Assembly: GCF_965200405.1 (NCBI RefSeq)
Contig: NZ_OZ241356.1
Location: 310,001-374,000, forward strand
DNA: 64,000 nucleotides
Direction of reading: 5' to 3'
Origin: Glacieibacterium sp965200405
Lineage (GTDB): Bacteria > Pseudomonadota > Alphaproteobacteria > Sphingomonadales > Sphingomonadaceae
Positions 1-8,491 of the stretch are shown one piece after another. The translations under genes were made by a program, and so were the position numbers. Below the pieces are notes generated by a model. The model saw nothing but the letters and a program-made list of their open reading frames with translations, searched no databases and was not told where the DNA came from. Every line of letters begins with the position of its first letter. The stretch's first letter is position 1.

Positions 1-1
1 C

Positions 2-160
2 TGCGGCACGCTATTCTTCGGTGCGATCTCCGACGTGCTAAAGGCCCATTACGGCAATGAGGCGCTGCGCTACGCGATCCTCAGCGGCCTGGTATTCTAT
101 GTCATCAGCGCCCTGCTACTGTGGCGGACCAGCCGGCGGTTGCACCTCGATCTCGTCTGA
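2..160 (+). CDS. MFS transporter, C-terminal end (partial)
   Basis: Frame 2 is open from the window edge to a TGA at 158-160 and gives 52 residues. It reads a Gly-rich segment ending in a SD pair, a short loop with an ALRYAI motif and a hydrophobic stretch, then a basic tail. This matches the last one or two membrane helices of major facilitator permeases of the spinster-like group common in sphingomonads. Substrate cannot be told from this fragment. The 5' part lies outside the window. Confidence 0.55.
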   Translation, partial: CGTLFFGAISDVLKAHYGNEALRYAILSGLVFYVISALLLWRTSRRLHLDLV

Positions 161-196
161 CTTGCCCGCCGCTTGAAAAACGGCGAAACGCCACGA

Positions 197-2104
197 ATGA
201 AGACCTCGCTCCGCTTGCTGCTGCCTGTCGTCCTGCTCGCCGCCGCGCCGATGCCCCAGCCCGTGCCGCTGCCGCCGGCCATCCCGGCGCCGCAGGACGT
301 TGTTTTTCCCGGCACGATCACGCTGGCAGTCGACGCCACCGACATCGACCGCCGCATCTTCCGCGTCCGCGAGACGATCCCGGTCACCGGACCCGGCCCA
401 ATGGTGCTGCGGTATCCGGAATGGATCCCCGGCAAGCACGGCCCGCGCGGCCCGATCGACAAGCTGGCCGGGCTGATCTTCACCGCCGGCGGCAAGCGCG
501 TCGAATGGGTCCGCGATCCGGTCGACGTCAACGCCTTCCACGTCGATGTCCCAGCCGGTGCCAAGGCGCTCGATGTCAGCTTCCAGTATCTGACACCGAC
601 GACCGGCAACCAGGGCCGGATCGAGATCACCGACGACATGCTCAGCCTGCAATGGGTGTCGCTGGCGCTGTACCCGGCGGGCTATTTCACCCGCCAGATC
701 CAGGTCGATGCCAGCGTCACCCTGCCGACCGGCTGGAAGTTCGGGACGGCGCTGGAGACGGCGCGGACCAGCGGCACGACGACGCGCTTCAAGTCGGTGC
801 CGTTCGACGTGCTCGCGGATGCGCCGATGATCGCCGGGCGCTGGTTCCGCAGCATCCCCCTGTCGGACAGCCCCTCGCCGGTACGCCTCGACATCGTCGC
901 CGACCGGCCGGAGCAACTGGAGGCGACCGAGCCGCAGATCGCCGCGCACCGCTCGCTGGTCGTGCAGGCCGACCGGCTGTTCGGCTCGCGCCATTACGAT
1001 CACTACGATTTCCTGCTGTCGCTGAGCGACAAGCTGGGCGGTATCGGGCTGGAGCATCACCGCTCCAGCGAGAACGGCTCGCGCCCGGATTATTTCACCG
1101 AGTGGGACAAGAACGTCGCGACCCGGCAACTGCTGCCGCACGAGTACACGCACAGCTGGAACGGCAAGTTCCGGCGCGGCGCCGATGCCTGGATCCCCGA
1201 CTTTGCGGAGCCGATGCGCAACTCGATGCTGTGGGTCTATGAGGGCCAGACGCAATATTGGGGCACCGTGCTGGCGGCGCGCTCCGGCATGCAGACGCGC
1301 GAGCAGGTCATGCAGTCGCTGGCCGAGACCGCGGCGCTGTACGACAACCGCGTCGGGCGCGAATGGAAGCCGGTGCAGGACACGGTCAACGACCCGATCA
1401 CCACCGCCCGCCGTCCGCAGCCGTGGATCAGCTGGCAGCGCAGCGAGGATTATTACAGCGAGGGCCTGCTGATCTGGCTCGATGCCGACACGCTGATCCG
1501 CGAGAAGTCGGGCGGCAAGCGCTCGCTCGACGACTTTGCGCGTGGCTTCTTCGGCATCGACAACGGCAGCTTCACCGAGGCGACCTACGACTTCGCCGGC
1601 GTCGTCGCGGCGCTGAATGCGGTCCAGCCCTATGACTGGGCAACATTCCTGCGCAGCCGCCTCGACGGCCACGGCCCGGGCGCGCCGCTCGATGGGTTCA
1701 AGCGCGGCGGCTACCGACTGGTCTATGACGACAAGCAGAGCGCTTGGTCGAAGTCCGCCGACACCCAGGGCAAGCGCACCGACCTGAGCTATTCCATCGG
1801 TGCGACGCTCGACAAGGACGGCATCCTGACCGCGGTGCAGTGGGAGGGTCCGGCATTCAAGGCGGGGCTGACCGTCGGCACCACGGTCGTCGCGGTCGCC
1901 GGCGAGGCTTATGACGCCGACGAGCTGAAGTACGCGATCACCGGCGCCAAGCGCGACGGCAAGCCGATCGAACTGCTGGTCAAGACCGCCGACCGCTTCC
2001 GGACGATCAAGCTCGATTACCGCGGCGGCCTGCGCTACCCGCACCTCGAGCGCGCCGGCGGTGGCAGTGCGGCGCTCGACACCATCCTGACCGCGCGCAA
2101 CTAG
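197..2104 (+). CDS. M61 family metallopeptidase with C-terminal PDZ domain
   Basis: A secreted zinc peptidase of the M61 (glycyl aminopeptidase-like) family, 635 residues from the ATG at 197. That start is preferred to the one at 173 because it opens directly on a signal peptide (MKTSLRLLLPVVLLAAAP). The zinc motif HEYTH lies at about residues 315-319, followed some 30 residues later by WVYEGQTQYW, the usual site of the third zinc ligand (Glu). Residues from about 530 on resemble a PDZ domain with a GLTVGT loop. The family is exported and trims N-terminal Gly or Ala from peptides; the substrate here is unknown. The VanZ-like gene follows after 1 nt and is probably cotranscribed. Confidence 0.9.
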   Translation: MKTSLRLLLPVVLLAAAPMPQPVPLPPAIPAPQDVVFPGTITLAVDATDIDRRIFRVRETIPVTGPGPMVLRYPEWIPGKHGPRGPIDKLAGLIFTAGGKRVEWVRDPVDVNAFHVDVPAGAKALDVSFQYLTPTTGNQGRIEITDDMLSLQWVSLALYPAGYFTRQIQVDASVTLPTGWKFGTALETARTSGTTTRFKSVPFDVLADAPMIAGRWFRSIPLSDSPSPVRLDIVADRPEQLEATEPQIAAHRSLVVQADRLFGSRHYDHYDFLLSLSDKLGGIGLEHHRSSENGSRPDYFTEWDKNVATRQLLPHEYTHSWNGKFRRGADAWIPDFAEPMRNSMLWVYEGQTQYWGTVLAARSGMQTREQVMQSLAETAALYDNRVGREWKPVQDTVNDPITTARRPQPWISWQRSEDYYSEGLLIWLDADTLIREKSGGKRSLDDFARGFFGIDNGSFTEATYDFAGVVAALNAVQPYDWATFLRSRLDGHGPGAPLDGFKRGGYRLVYDDKQSAWSKSADTQGKRTDLSYSIGATLDKDGILTAVQWEGPAFKAGLTVGTTVVAVAGEAYDADELKYAITGAKRDGKPIELLVKTADRFRTIKLDYRGGLRYPHLERAGGGSAALDTILTARN

Positions 2105-2105
2105 C

Positions 2106-2492
2106 GTGTTTCGCCTGCCGCTGGATTCGCCGTGGCGACGGCTGGGGCGGGTGGCCTTCTGGGCGACGCTGGCCGTGGTCGTGACGATGGCGCTGCTGCC
2201 CGGCAACGACTCGCCGAGCTTTCCCTGGTCGGACAAGGTCAACCACTTTAGCGCCTTCGCCGTGCTGACTGCCTTGGCACGCTTCGCCTATCCGGGTCGG
2301 CGCGGCTGGACGATCCTGGCGGCGATGCTGGGCGTCGGCGTCGGGATCGAGCTATTGCAGGCGCTGCCGGTGATCGGTCGCGACGCGGAGATCGGCGATG
2401 TCGTCGCCGATCTGTCGGGCGCGCTGACGGTGCTGGTGATCCACCGGCTGACCCGTGGCAAGCGGCGGGTCGATCTGCAGGAACAGTCGTAA
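2106..2492 (+). CDS. VanZ-like family membrane protein
   Basis: A 128-residue integral membrane protein starting at a GTG one nucleotide after the M61 peptidase stop. Three or four hydrophobic helices are visible, with the family signature SDKVNHFSAFAVL followed by a GVGIELLQALPVIGRDAEIGDVVADLSGA segment typical of VanZ-like proteins, in which the His and Glu-Gln residues are conserved. The original VanZ gives teicoplanin resistance, but most chromosomal members have no known role. The tight spacing suggests translational coupling with the peptidase. Confidence 0.8.
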   Translation: MFRLPLDSPWRRLGRVAFWATLAVVVTMALLPGNDSPSFPWSDKVNHFSAFAVLTALARFAYPGRRGWTILAAMLGVGVGIELLQALPVIGRDAEIGDVVADLSGALTVLVIHRLTRGKRRVDLQEQS

Positions 2493-2528
2493 CGCCGTCT
2501 CGTTGACGCGCATCCCACGAACATCAGG

Positions 2529-3665
2529 ATGCTGCGAATGCCCGATAACGATAGCTCTCCTCTCATGCCCGGCGCGGCTGCGGTCGCAGTCCTCGGCGGC
2601 GTCGCCCTCGGCCTGTCGGCGGGCGGCAAGCGGGCGCGCGGTAAGCTGACCCGCGTCGCGTCTTTCGACCACCAGGTTACCGGCGTCAGCGTCGCGCCGG
2701 ACGGCCGGACCTTCGTCAACTTCCCGCGCTGGACCGACGACGCGCCGATCTCGGTGGCCGAGGTGCTGCCCCGCGGCAAGCTGCGCCCCTACCCCGACAA
2801 GCACTGGAATGCCTGGCGCAACAGCAAGCAGGGCAAGCTGCCGGTGGCCGAGCATTTCGTCTGCGTCCAGTCGATCGTCGCCGACCGTCGCGGCGCACTG
2901 TGGGTGCTCGATCCCGCCGCGCCCGGCAACGAGAAGATCCTGCCCGGCGGTCCCAAGCTGGTGCGCATCGACCTGTCGACCGACAAGGTCACCAAGGTCA
3001 TCAAATTCCCCGAGACCGTGGTGCTGCAGGGCAGCTACCTCAACGACATCCGCTTCAGCCCCGACGGCAAGACCGGCTACATCACCGATTCCGGTACGCG
3101 CGGCGCGCTGATCATCGTAGACCTGATCACCGGCAACGCCTTTCGCGCGCTCGACGGCCATAGCTCGACGCAGGTCGAGGCGGATGTAGTGGTCAAGGTC
3201 GACGGTCATCCGCTGCGCCGCCCCGACGGCCGCCAGCCGGCGTTCTCGGCGGACGGCATCGCCCTGTCGAATGACGGCGCGACGCTGTACTGGCAGGCGC
3301 TGACCGGCAAGACGCTGTACTCGATCGATACCGCCAAGCTGACGCGCGCGACGCCGGCCGCCTCGGTCGAGGCCGCGGTCACCATCGTCGGCACCACCGC
3401 GGTCGCCGATGGCCTGTGGATCAGCCGCGCCGGCACGCTGTACGTCACGTCGCCGACCGACAATTCCGTGAAATACTGGGACGGCAAGCGGCTCCGGACC
3501 GTCGTTCGCGACAAGCGCCTGCGCTGGCCCGACACGCTGTCGGAAGGTCCCGACGGCACGATCTACGTCACCGCCTCGCACATCCAGGACACGATGTGGT
3601 TCAAGCCGGGTGCACCGGCGTCGATCAAGACGGCGCTGTTCTCGTTTCCCGGGGTCACAGTCTAG
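2529..3665 (+). CDS. Yellow/major royal jelly (MRJP)-like beta-propeller protein
   Basis: A 378-residue protein with a short hydrophobic N-terminal segment (AAAVAVLGGVALGLSAGG), possibly a signal peptide or anchor, followed by blade-like repeats. PDGRTFVNFPRW, LWVLDPAAPG and YITDSGTRGALIIVDL are typical of the MRJP/Yellow family and of SMP-30-type six-bladed propellers. Bacterial members are thought to be exported lactonase-like or binding proteins; no substrate can be named. ATG codons at 2529 and 2538 are both possible starts. The gene ends just before a pair of hairpins at 3685-3728. Confidence 0.75.
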   Translation: MLRMPDNDSSPLMPGAAAVAVLGGVALGLSAGGKRARGKLTRVASFDHQVTGVSVAPDGRTFVNFPRWTDDAPISVAEVLPRGKLRPYPDKHWNAWRNSKQGKLPVAEHFVCVQSIVADRRGALWVLDPAAPGNEKILPGGPKLVRIDLSTDKVTKVIKFPETVVLQGSYLNDIRFSPDGKTGYITDSGTRGALIIVDLITGNAFRALDGHSSTQVEADVVVKVDGHPLRRPDGRQPAFSADGIALSNDGATLYWQALTGKTLYSIDTAKLTRATPAASVEAAVTIVGTTAVADGLWISRAGTLYVTSPTDNSVKYWDGKRLRTVVRDKRLRWPDTLSEGPDGTIYVTASHIQDTMWFKPGAPASIKTALFSFPGVTV

Positions 3666-3684
3666 CAGTCTCCGCTCCGAGCTA

Positions 3685-3728
3685 CCCTCCCCCCGGCGGG
3701 GGGAGGGACCGGTTGCCCCTTGGCAACC
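3685..3728. repeat. Tandem hairpins, CT-rich intergenic repeat
   Basis: Two adjacent perfect inverted repeats. CCCTCCCCCC (3685-3694) pairs with GGGGGGAGGG (3698-3707), and GGTTGCC (3711-3717) pairs with GGCAACC (3722-3728). A related CT/AG-rich element lies at 12761-12910, so this is a dispersed intergenic family rather than a dedicated terminator. It may still end transcription of the propeller gene. Such elements are frequent in sphingomonad genomes. Confidence 0.7.
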
Positions 3729-3777
3729 AGGGAGAGGGGAGTGCTAGATTGAGCCTCCACTCCCGACAGGATAGTCC

Positions 3778-4497
3778 ATGCTTCGATATCTCGCGCCGCT
3801 GGTCCTGCTGATCGCCGCTCCCGCCGGTGCGCAGGAGACGCAGATTGCCCCGCCGGCATCGGCGACGCCGCCTGCCGAGGTCGCGCCGCCAGCCGCAGTG
3901 ACGCCACCAGCCGAAGTCGCACCGCCGGCGGTCGTCGCACCGCCAGCCCCGGTCGCAGCGCCGGCGCCGAAGTTTGCCACCGTGCGCGTCACCCTGACCA
4001 CCACGCTCGGCCCGATCGTGCTCGAGCTGGAGAAGCAGCGCGCCCCGATCACCACCGCCAATTTCCTGCGCTACATCGCCGAGAAGCGCTACGACGGCAC
4101 CGACTTCTACCGCGCCACCAAGATCCAGCCGGGCTATGGCCTGATCCAGGGCGGCACCGCCAATTTCCCCAAGCGTGCCCTGCCCGGCATCGCGCACGAG
4201 CCGACCAGCAAGACCGGCCTGACCCATGCCGACGGCACGATCTCGATGGCCCGTACCAAGCCCGGCACGGCGACGGGCGACTTCTTCATCACCATCGGTG
4301 CGCTGACCTCGCTCGACGCCGATCCGGCCAAGCCCGGCGACAATCTCGGCTTCGCCGCCTTCGGGCACGTCGTCGAGGGTATGGACGTCGTCCGCCGCAT
4401 CCTGGAGGCACCGATCTCGACGACCAAGGGCACCGGCGCCTTGAAGGGCCAGATGCTCGCCGATCCCGTCAAGATCGTCACCGCGCGGCGCGGCTAG
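3778..4497 (+). CDS. Exported peptidyl-prolyl cis-trans isomerase, cyclophilin type
   Basis: A 239-residue protein with a clear signal peptide (MLRYLAPLVLLIAAPAGAQ). A low-complexity Pro/Ala/Val linker spans residues 20 to about 62, and a cyclophilin domain follows. Family features include TTLGPIVLELEKQRAPITTANFLRY, YDGTDFYRATK, GYGLIQGG and a TATGDFFITIG core segment. It is expected to catalyse proline isomerisation during folding of periplasmic or outer-membrane proteins. The unusually long APPAEVAPP-type linker suggests a tether or cell-wall spacer. A following plus-strand antiporter gene is separated by 78 nt, so the two may be independent. Confidence 0.88.
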   Translation: MLRYLAPLVLLIAAPAGAQETQIAPPASATPPAEVAPPAAVTPPAEVAPPAVVAPPAPVAAPAPKFATVRVTLTTTLGPIVLELEKQRAPITTANFLRYIAEKRYDGTDFYRATKIQPGYGLIQGGTANFPKRALPGIAHEPTSKTGLTHADGTISMARTKPGTATGDFFITIGALTSLDADPAKPGDNLGFAAFGHVVEGMDVVRRILEAPISTTKGTGALKGQMLADPVKIVTARRG

Positions 4498-4575
4498 ACG
4501 GGCCGCCGGTCCCATCCAGCCTCGACTTTTACGACCTAGTCGGGTCAACCCTTCCCGAGCGACACTGTCTGGAGT

Positions 4576-6219
4576 TTGGTCCTGGAAATCGTTTCGATCG
4601 TGCTGATCCTGTTGCTGGCGGTCGTCGTCAGCAGCGCAGTCTCCCGCATGTTACCGGTGGCGATCCCGACGCCGCTGGTCCAGATCGCGCTCGGCGCGCT
4701 GATCGGGCTGGTCGCGCATCTGCGGGTCGAGTTCGATCCTGAACTGTTCCTGCTGCTGTTCCTGCCGCCGCTGCTGTTCCTCGACGGCTGGCGCATTCCC
4801 AAGGACGAACTGTTCAAGGACCTGTCGACGGTCGTCGAGCTGGCGCTCGGGCTGGTGCTGCTGACCGTCATCGGCATGGGCTTCCTGATCCACTGGATGA
4901 TCCCGGCGATGCCGATGGCCGTCGCCTTCGCGCTGGCCGCGGTGATCTCGCCGACCGACCCAATCGCGGTGTCGGCGATCGCGGCACGCGTCCCGATCCC
5001 GCGGCGGATGATGCACATCCTCGAAGGCGAATCGCTGCTCAACGACGCCTCGGGCCTGGTCTGCCTGCGCTTCGCTATCGCCGCGGCACTGACCGGCAGC
5101 TTCTCCGTATCGGGCGCAGCGGCAAGCTTCCTCTGGATGGCCGGCGCGGGGATCGGCGTCGGGGTCGTCGTGACGCTGGTGGTGACTCGCGCCAAGGCCT
5201 GGGTGTCGAAGCGCTTCGGCGAGGAAACCGGCTCGCAGATATTGATCAGCCTGTTGATCCCGTTCGGCTCCTACCTGATGGCCGAGCATATTCATTCTTC
5301 GGGCATCCTGGCCGCAGTCGCCGCCGGCGTGACGATGAGCTTTGCCGAAATCTCGCGCCAGGCACTGCCGGTAACGCGGATGCGGCGTAATTCGGTCTGG
5401 GACACCATCCAGTTCGCCGCGAACGGCATCATCTTCGTCATCCTCGGGGAGCAGCTGCCCGAGATTCTGTCTGGCCTCGACAAGACCGTGCAGCTGACCG
5501 GTCACACCAATCCCTGGTGGCTGGCGCTGTACGTGGCGGCGATCATGTCGGCGCTGGCGGTCCTGCGCTTCAGCTGGGTCTGGGTATCCCTGCGGATCAC
5601 CCTGCTGCGCCGGCCGCGCACCGCGAGTACGCCGTTCCAGCCGGCGTGGCGGCTGGTCGCGGCAATGTCGTTCGCCGGGGTTCGCGGTGCGGTGACGCTC
5701 GCCGGCGTGCTGACGCTGCCGCTGGTGATGATCGACGGCACACCGTTCCCGGGTCGCGAACTGGCGATCTTCCTCGCCACGGCGGTCATCCTGCTGTCGC
5801 TGGTGATGGCCAGCCTGGCGCTGCCGCTGCTGCTGCGCGGCCTGACCATGCCGGCGGAGGCGTCGCACCAGGCGGAGGAGGACCGCGCCAGGGTTGCCGC
5901 CGCCGAGGCCGCGATCCAGGTCATCGAGCGGGTACAGCACGGCCTGGGAGAAGGCCGCAGCGATGCCGATGTCTATGCCGCGGCAGGCGCGCGGATCATG
6001 GAGGTCTACCGCGAGCGTATCGAAAGCCGCGGGCTCGACGGACAGGCAGCGCAAGCCAATCGCCGGACGGACCGGATCGAGCGCGACCTGCGGCTCGCAG
6101 CCATCGGTGCCGAGCGCGACGAGATCTTCCGCATCGCCAAGGAACGCCAGATCGGCAGCGAGACCGCCAACAAGCTGGTTCGCGAACTCGACCTGCTCGA
6201 GGTTCGCTACAAGCAATAA
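4576..6219 (+). CDS. Na+/H+ antiporter, CPA1 (NhaP) family
   Basis: A 547-residue membrane protein with about 12 hydrophobic helices in the first 420 residues and a hydrophilic, helical C-terminal tail of about 125 residues. The CPA1 ion-site motif ISPTDPIAVSAI and the EGESLLNDASGLVCLRFA segment are both present. The family exchanges Na+ or K+ for protons at the inner membrane. The start is uncertain: a TTG at 4576 follows a GGAG at only 1 nt spacing, and a CTG at 4582 or GTG at 4600 are alternatives. The gene converges with the catalase-like gene across a hairpin at 6252-6290. Confidence 0.88.
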   Translation: MVLEIVSIVLILLLAVVVSSAVSRMLPVAIPTPLVQIALGALIGLVAHLRVEFDPELFLLLFLPPLLFLDGWRIPKDELFKDLSTVVELALGLVLLTVIGMGFLIHWMIPAMPMAVAFALAAVISPTDPIAVSAIAARVPIPRRMMHILEGESLLNDASGLVCLRFAIAAALTGSFSVSGAAASFLWMAGAGIGVGVVVTLVVTRAKAWVSKRFGEETGSQILISLLIPFGSYLMAEHIHSSGILAAVAAGVTMSFAEISRQALPVTRMRRNSVWDTIQFAANGIIFVILGEQLPEILSGLDKTVQLTGHTNPWWLALYVAAIMSALAVLRFSWVWVSLRITLLRRPRTASTPFQPAWRLVAAMSFAGVRGAVTLAGVLTLPLVMIDGTPFPGRELAIFLATAVILLSLVMASLALPLLLRGLTMPAEASHQAEEDRARVAAAEAAIQVIERVQHGLGEGRSDADVYAAAGARIMEVYRERIESRGLDGQAAQANRRTDRIERDLRLAAIGAERDEIFRIAKERQIGSETANKLVRELDLLEVRYKQ

Positions 6220-6251
6220 GCAAGCGGTCGGCGATCAGCCGGAGCGAGCAG

Positions 6252-6290
6252 CCGCGGACGGCCCGCGATTTTCATACTACCCGTCCGCGG
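6252..6290. terminator. Bidirectional hairpin between convergent genes
   Basis: CCGCGGACGG (6252-6261) is perfectly complementary to CCGTCCGCGG (6281-6290), with a 19-nt loop. It lies between the antiporter stop (6219) and the catalase-like stop (6297), where a shared terminator would be expected. There is no long T tract on either side, so termination is inferred from position. Confidence 0.55.
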
Positions 6291-6296
6291 TGTCGG

Positions 6297-7385
6297 TCAG
6301 TCCGTCGGTTCGGTGATCGGGCAGCCGTTGAACTTGCCGCGGAACTCGGCCGACATGTCATAGGCGGCCTGGCGGGCGCGATTGATCGAGCCGAGCGGGC
6401 GATGCGCTTCGAGGCCGTGCCAGACGCTGAATGCCAGCCGGTCCTCCTCGGCGATCGTGTCGGCGCCCGACCAGCTTGCCTGGCGCGGCACGGTCAGCGT
6501 CGCGACGGTGTGCCAAGGGCTGTCCTTTTCCGACCATTCTACGGTGGAATCCTCGATCGGCATCTTGTCGGCGTCGGTGCAGAACTGGACGCGCAACGCC
6601 CACTGGCTATCGCCCTCGATAAACACCTCGCCAATGTTCTCGCGCAATGCGTCGGGACGGTCGATGGTTACGATCTTGGCGTCCTTTACCTCGGTCAGGT
6701 TGGTGGTCAGCGGCAGCAGCGAGAATTTGGCGATGTTGTCGCCATAGCGAAACGGCGTCTGGCTGAAATAAGTGTCGCCGAGCGGATGTGTGTTCGGGGC
6801 GCCCCCGAGCGCGGTCAGCAAGCCGCTCTTGCCGCCGACGGCTTCCAGCGCGCCTTCGGCAGCTTGCAGGACCGTGGACAGGACTTGCTTCAGGCCCTCC
6901 GCCTTGTCCGTCGTCGACGCGAGCAGCTTCAGGCTGCCGGCGAATTTCTTCACACTCGGGGCGTTGAAGGTCGGGCCGTTGACCATGATGAAATCCTGTG
7001 TCGCGTCGCCTTCGCTGCCGGCCAGCCGGTCGCCCTGGACGCCGACGATCTTGATCCCGACACCGCGCGGCGAGGAGACGCCATCCTCCAGTATGTCGCC
7101 CGGCGAGGTCGAGAAGCGCAGGGTCGCCTTGTACTGCCCGGGGACCGCGAACAGGCCCTGAGCCAGTAACGGCGGCAGGTCGGCCGGAATGTCGAGGGTA
7201 CCGTGCACCAGTCCGTGCGACTTGGCGTGGACGGCGCGCACTGCATGCGCGTAGTCCTTCGACGTGGTCTCCATGATCGAGTGCAGCGTGTCGCGCAGCG
7301 TAGCGGCGGACTTGGCCTCTTCTGCTTCCGGATGCTCCAGCGCGGGCGAGTAGCGGATCGGTTCGGCAGTCTGCACCTGGGTCAT
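6297..7385 (-). CDS. Catalase-like heme protein (y4iL-like)
   Basis: A 362-residue protein starting at the ATG at 7385 (MTQVQTAEPIRYSP). It belongs to the small catalase-related group rather than to true catalases. HGLVHGTLDIP carries the distal-type His region, FSTSPGDILEDGVSSPRGVGIKIVGV matches the heme-pocket core, and YFSQTPFRYGDNIAKFSLLP matches the segment bearing the proximal side. Residues 325-340 hold the FSVWHGLEAHRPLGSINRAR motif typical of the group. Members bind heme and may act on organic peroxides; activity here is unproven. It is divergent from the oxidoreductase gene at 7496. Confidence 0.8.
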   Translation of the reverse strand: MTQVQTAEPIRYSPALEHPEAEEAKSAATLRDTLHSIMETTSKDYAHAVRAVHAKSHGLVHGTLDIPADLPPLLAQGLFAVPGQYKATLRFSTSPGDILEDGVSSPRGVGIKIVGVQGDRLAGSEGDATQDFIMVNGPTFNAPSVKKFAGSLKLLASTTDKAEGLKQVLSTVLQAAEGALEAVGGKSGLLTALGGAPNTHPLGDTYFSQTPFRYGDNIAKFSLLPLTTNLTEVKDAKIVTIDRPDALRENIGEVFIEGDSQWALRVQFCTDADKMPIEDSTVEWSEKDSPWHTVATLTVPRQASWSGADTIAEEDRLAFSVWHGLEAHRPLGSINRARQAAYDMSAEFRGKFNGCPITEPTD

Positions 7386-7495
7386 CGTCGGTCTCCTCTG
7401 GCTTGCCTGAACATGTCGGGATCGCGAGCGTTCCGGGCTGTTGTTGTTACGTCGCTCCTGCCAAAAGGGGTGCAAACCTTGGGACAGGAACCGAC

Positions 7496-8491
7496 ATGAA
7501 AGCGCGCGAAATCCATCTGCAGAGCCGCCCGGTCGGTCTGCCCGCCGCCGAAAACTTCACCTTGGTCGAGGTCGATGCGCGCGCACCGCAGCCCGGCGAG
7601 GTCCAGGTCCGCAACCTGTGGATGTCGGTAGACCCGTACATGCGCGGGCGGATGTACGACCGGCCATCCTATGTGCCGCCGTTCCAGCTCGGCGAGGCGC
7701 TGCAGGGCCATGCGATCGGCGAGGTCATCGCCTCCGCCGACGACGGTTTCGCGGCTGGCGACCTGGTCAGTTCGATGTGGGGCTGGCGCGACGGCTTTAC
7801 CGCGCCGGCCAAGACGCTGGAAAAGCTGCCGCGGCTGGAGGGCGTACCGGTGCAGGCATTCCTCGGCGTCCTCGGCATGCCCGGCCTGACCGCCTACACC
7901 GGCCTGCTCGAGATCGGCCAGCCCAAGGCCGGTGAAACGGTGTTCGTCAGCGGCGGCGCTGGAGCGGTCGGCTCCGTCGTCGCGCAGATCGCCAAGATCA
8001 AGGGCTGCACCGTCGTCGCGACCGCTGGCAGCGACGCGAAGTGCGACTGGCTGCGCTCGGTCGGCGTCGATCACGCAATCAATTACAAGAGCGGCGACCT
8101 GCTCGGCGCCGTCCGGGCCGCGGCACCGCAAGGCATCGACGTCTATTTCGACAATGTCGGCGGCGAGCATCTGGAGGTGGCGATCGAGGTGGCGCGCGGC
8201 GGTGCCCGCTTCGCCGAATGCGGCATGATCTCGGGCTACAACGCCACCGAGCCGACGCCCGGCCCGCGCAACATCATGATGGTGGTCGGCAAGAGCCTGA
8301 AGATCCAGGGCTTCATCGTCAGCAACTATGGCCACCTGCGCCCGCAGTTCATCACCGACATGAGCGGCTGGATCGCGCAGGGACAAGTGAAGTGGGAAGA
8401 AACCGTGCTGGACGGGATTGAAGCCGCGCCCGACGCCTTCCTCAACCTGTTCACCGGCGGCAACACCGGCAAGATGCTGGTCAAGCTCTAA
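7496..8491 (+). CDS. NADP-dependent oxidoreductase, MDR superfamily (PTGR/CurA type)
   Basis: A 331-residue medium-chain reductase from the ATG at 7496 (MKAREIHLQSRPVG). An upstream extension is open but lacks family similarity. The N-terminal GroES-like domain contains WMSVDPYMRGRMYD, and the Rossmann domain contains GETVFVSGGAGAVGSVVAQIAK and DVYFDNVGGEHLEVAI. These mark the leukotriene B4 dehydrogenase/curcumin reductase subgroup, which reduces alpha,beta-unsaturated ketones with NADPH and lacks zinc. The stop codon overlaps the convergent DNA ligase gene by 4 nt. Confidence 0.9.
   Translation: MKAREIHLQSRPVGLPAAENFTLVEVDARAPQPGEVQVRNLWMSVDPYMRGRMYDRPSYVPPFQLGEALQGHAIGEVIASADDGFAAGDLVSSMWGWRDGFTAPAKTLEKLPRLEGVPVQAFLGVLGMPGLTAYTGLLEIGQPKAGETVFVSGGAGAVGSVVAQIAKIKGCTVVATAGSDAKCDWLRSVGVDHAINYKSGDLLGAVRAAAPQGIDVYFDNVGGEHLEVAIEVARGGARFAECGMISGYNATEPTPGPRNIMMVVGKSLKIQGFIVSNYGHLRPQFITDMSGWIAQGQVKWEETVLDGIEAAPDAFLNLFTGGNTGKMLVKL

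Noticed and set aside
116..2242. Long open frame opposite the M61 peptidase (minus strand)
   Set aside because: It is an antisense frame kept open by high-GC codon bias. It is rich in Arg/Ala/Gly without domains, while the plus frame has a signal peptide and HEYTH zinc motif.
4651..6216. 521-codon minus-strand frame opposite the antiporter
   Set aside because: Gln/Arg/His-rich shadow of the CPA1 antiporter, with no family features.
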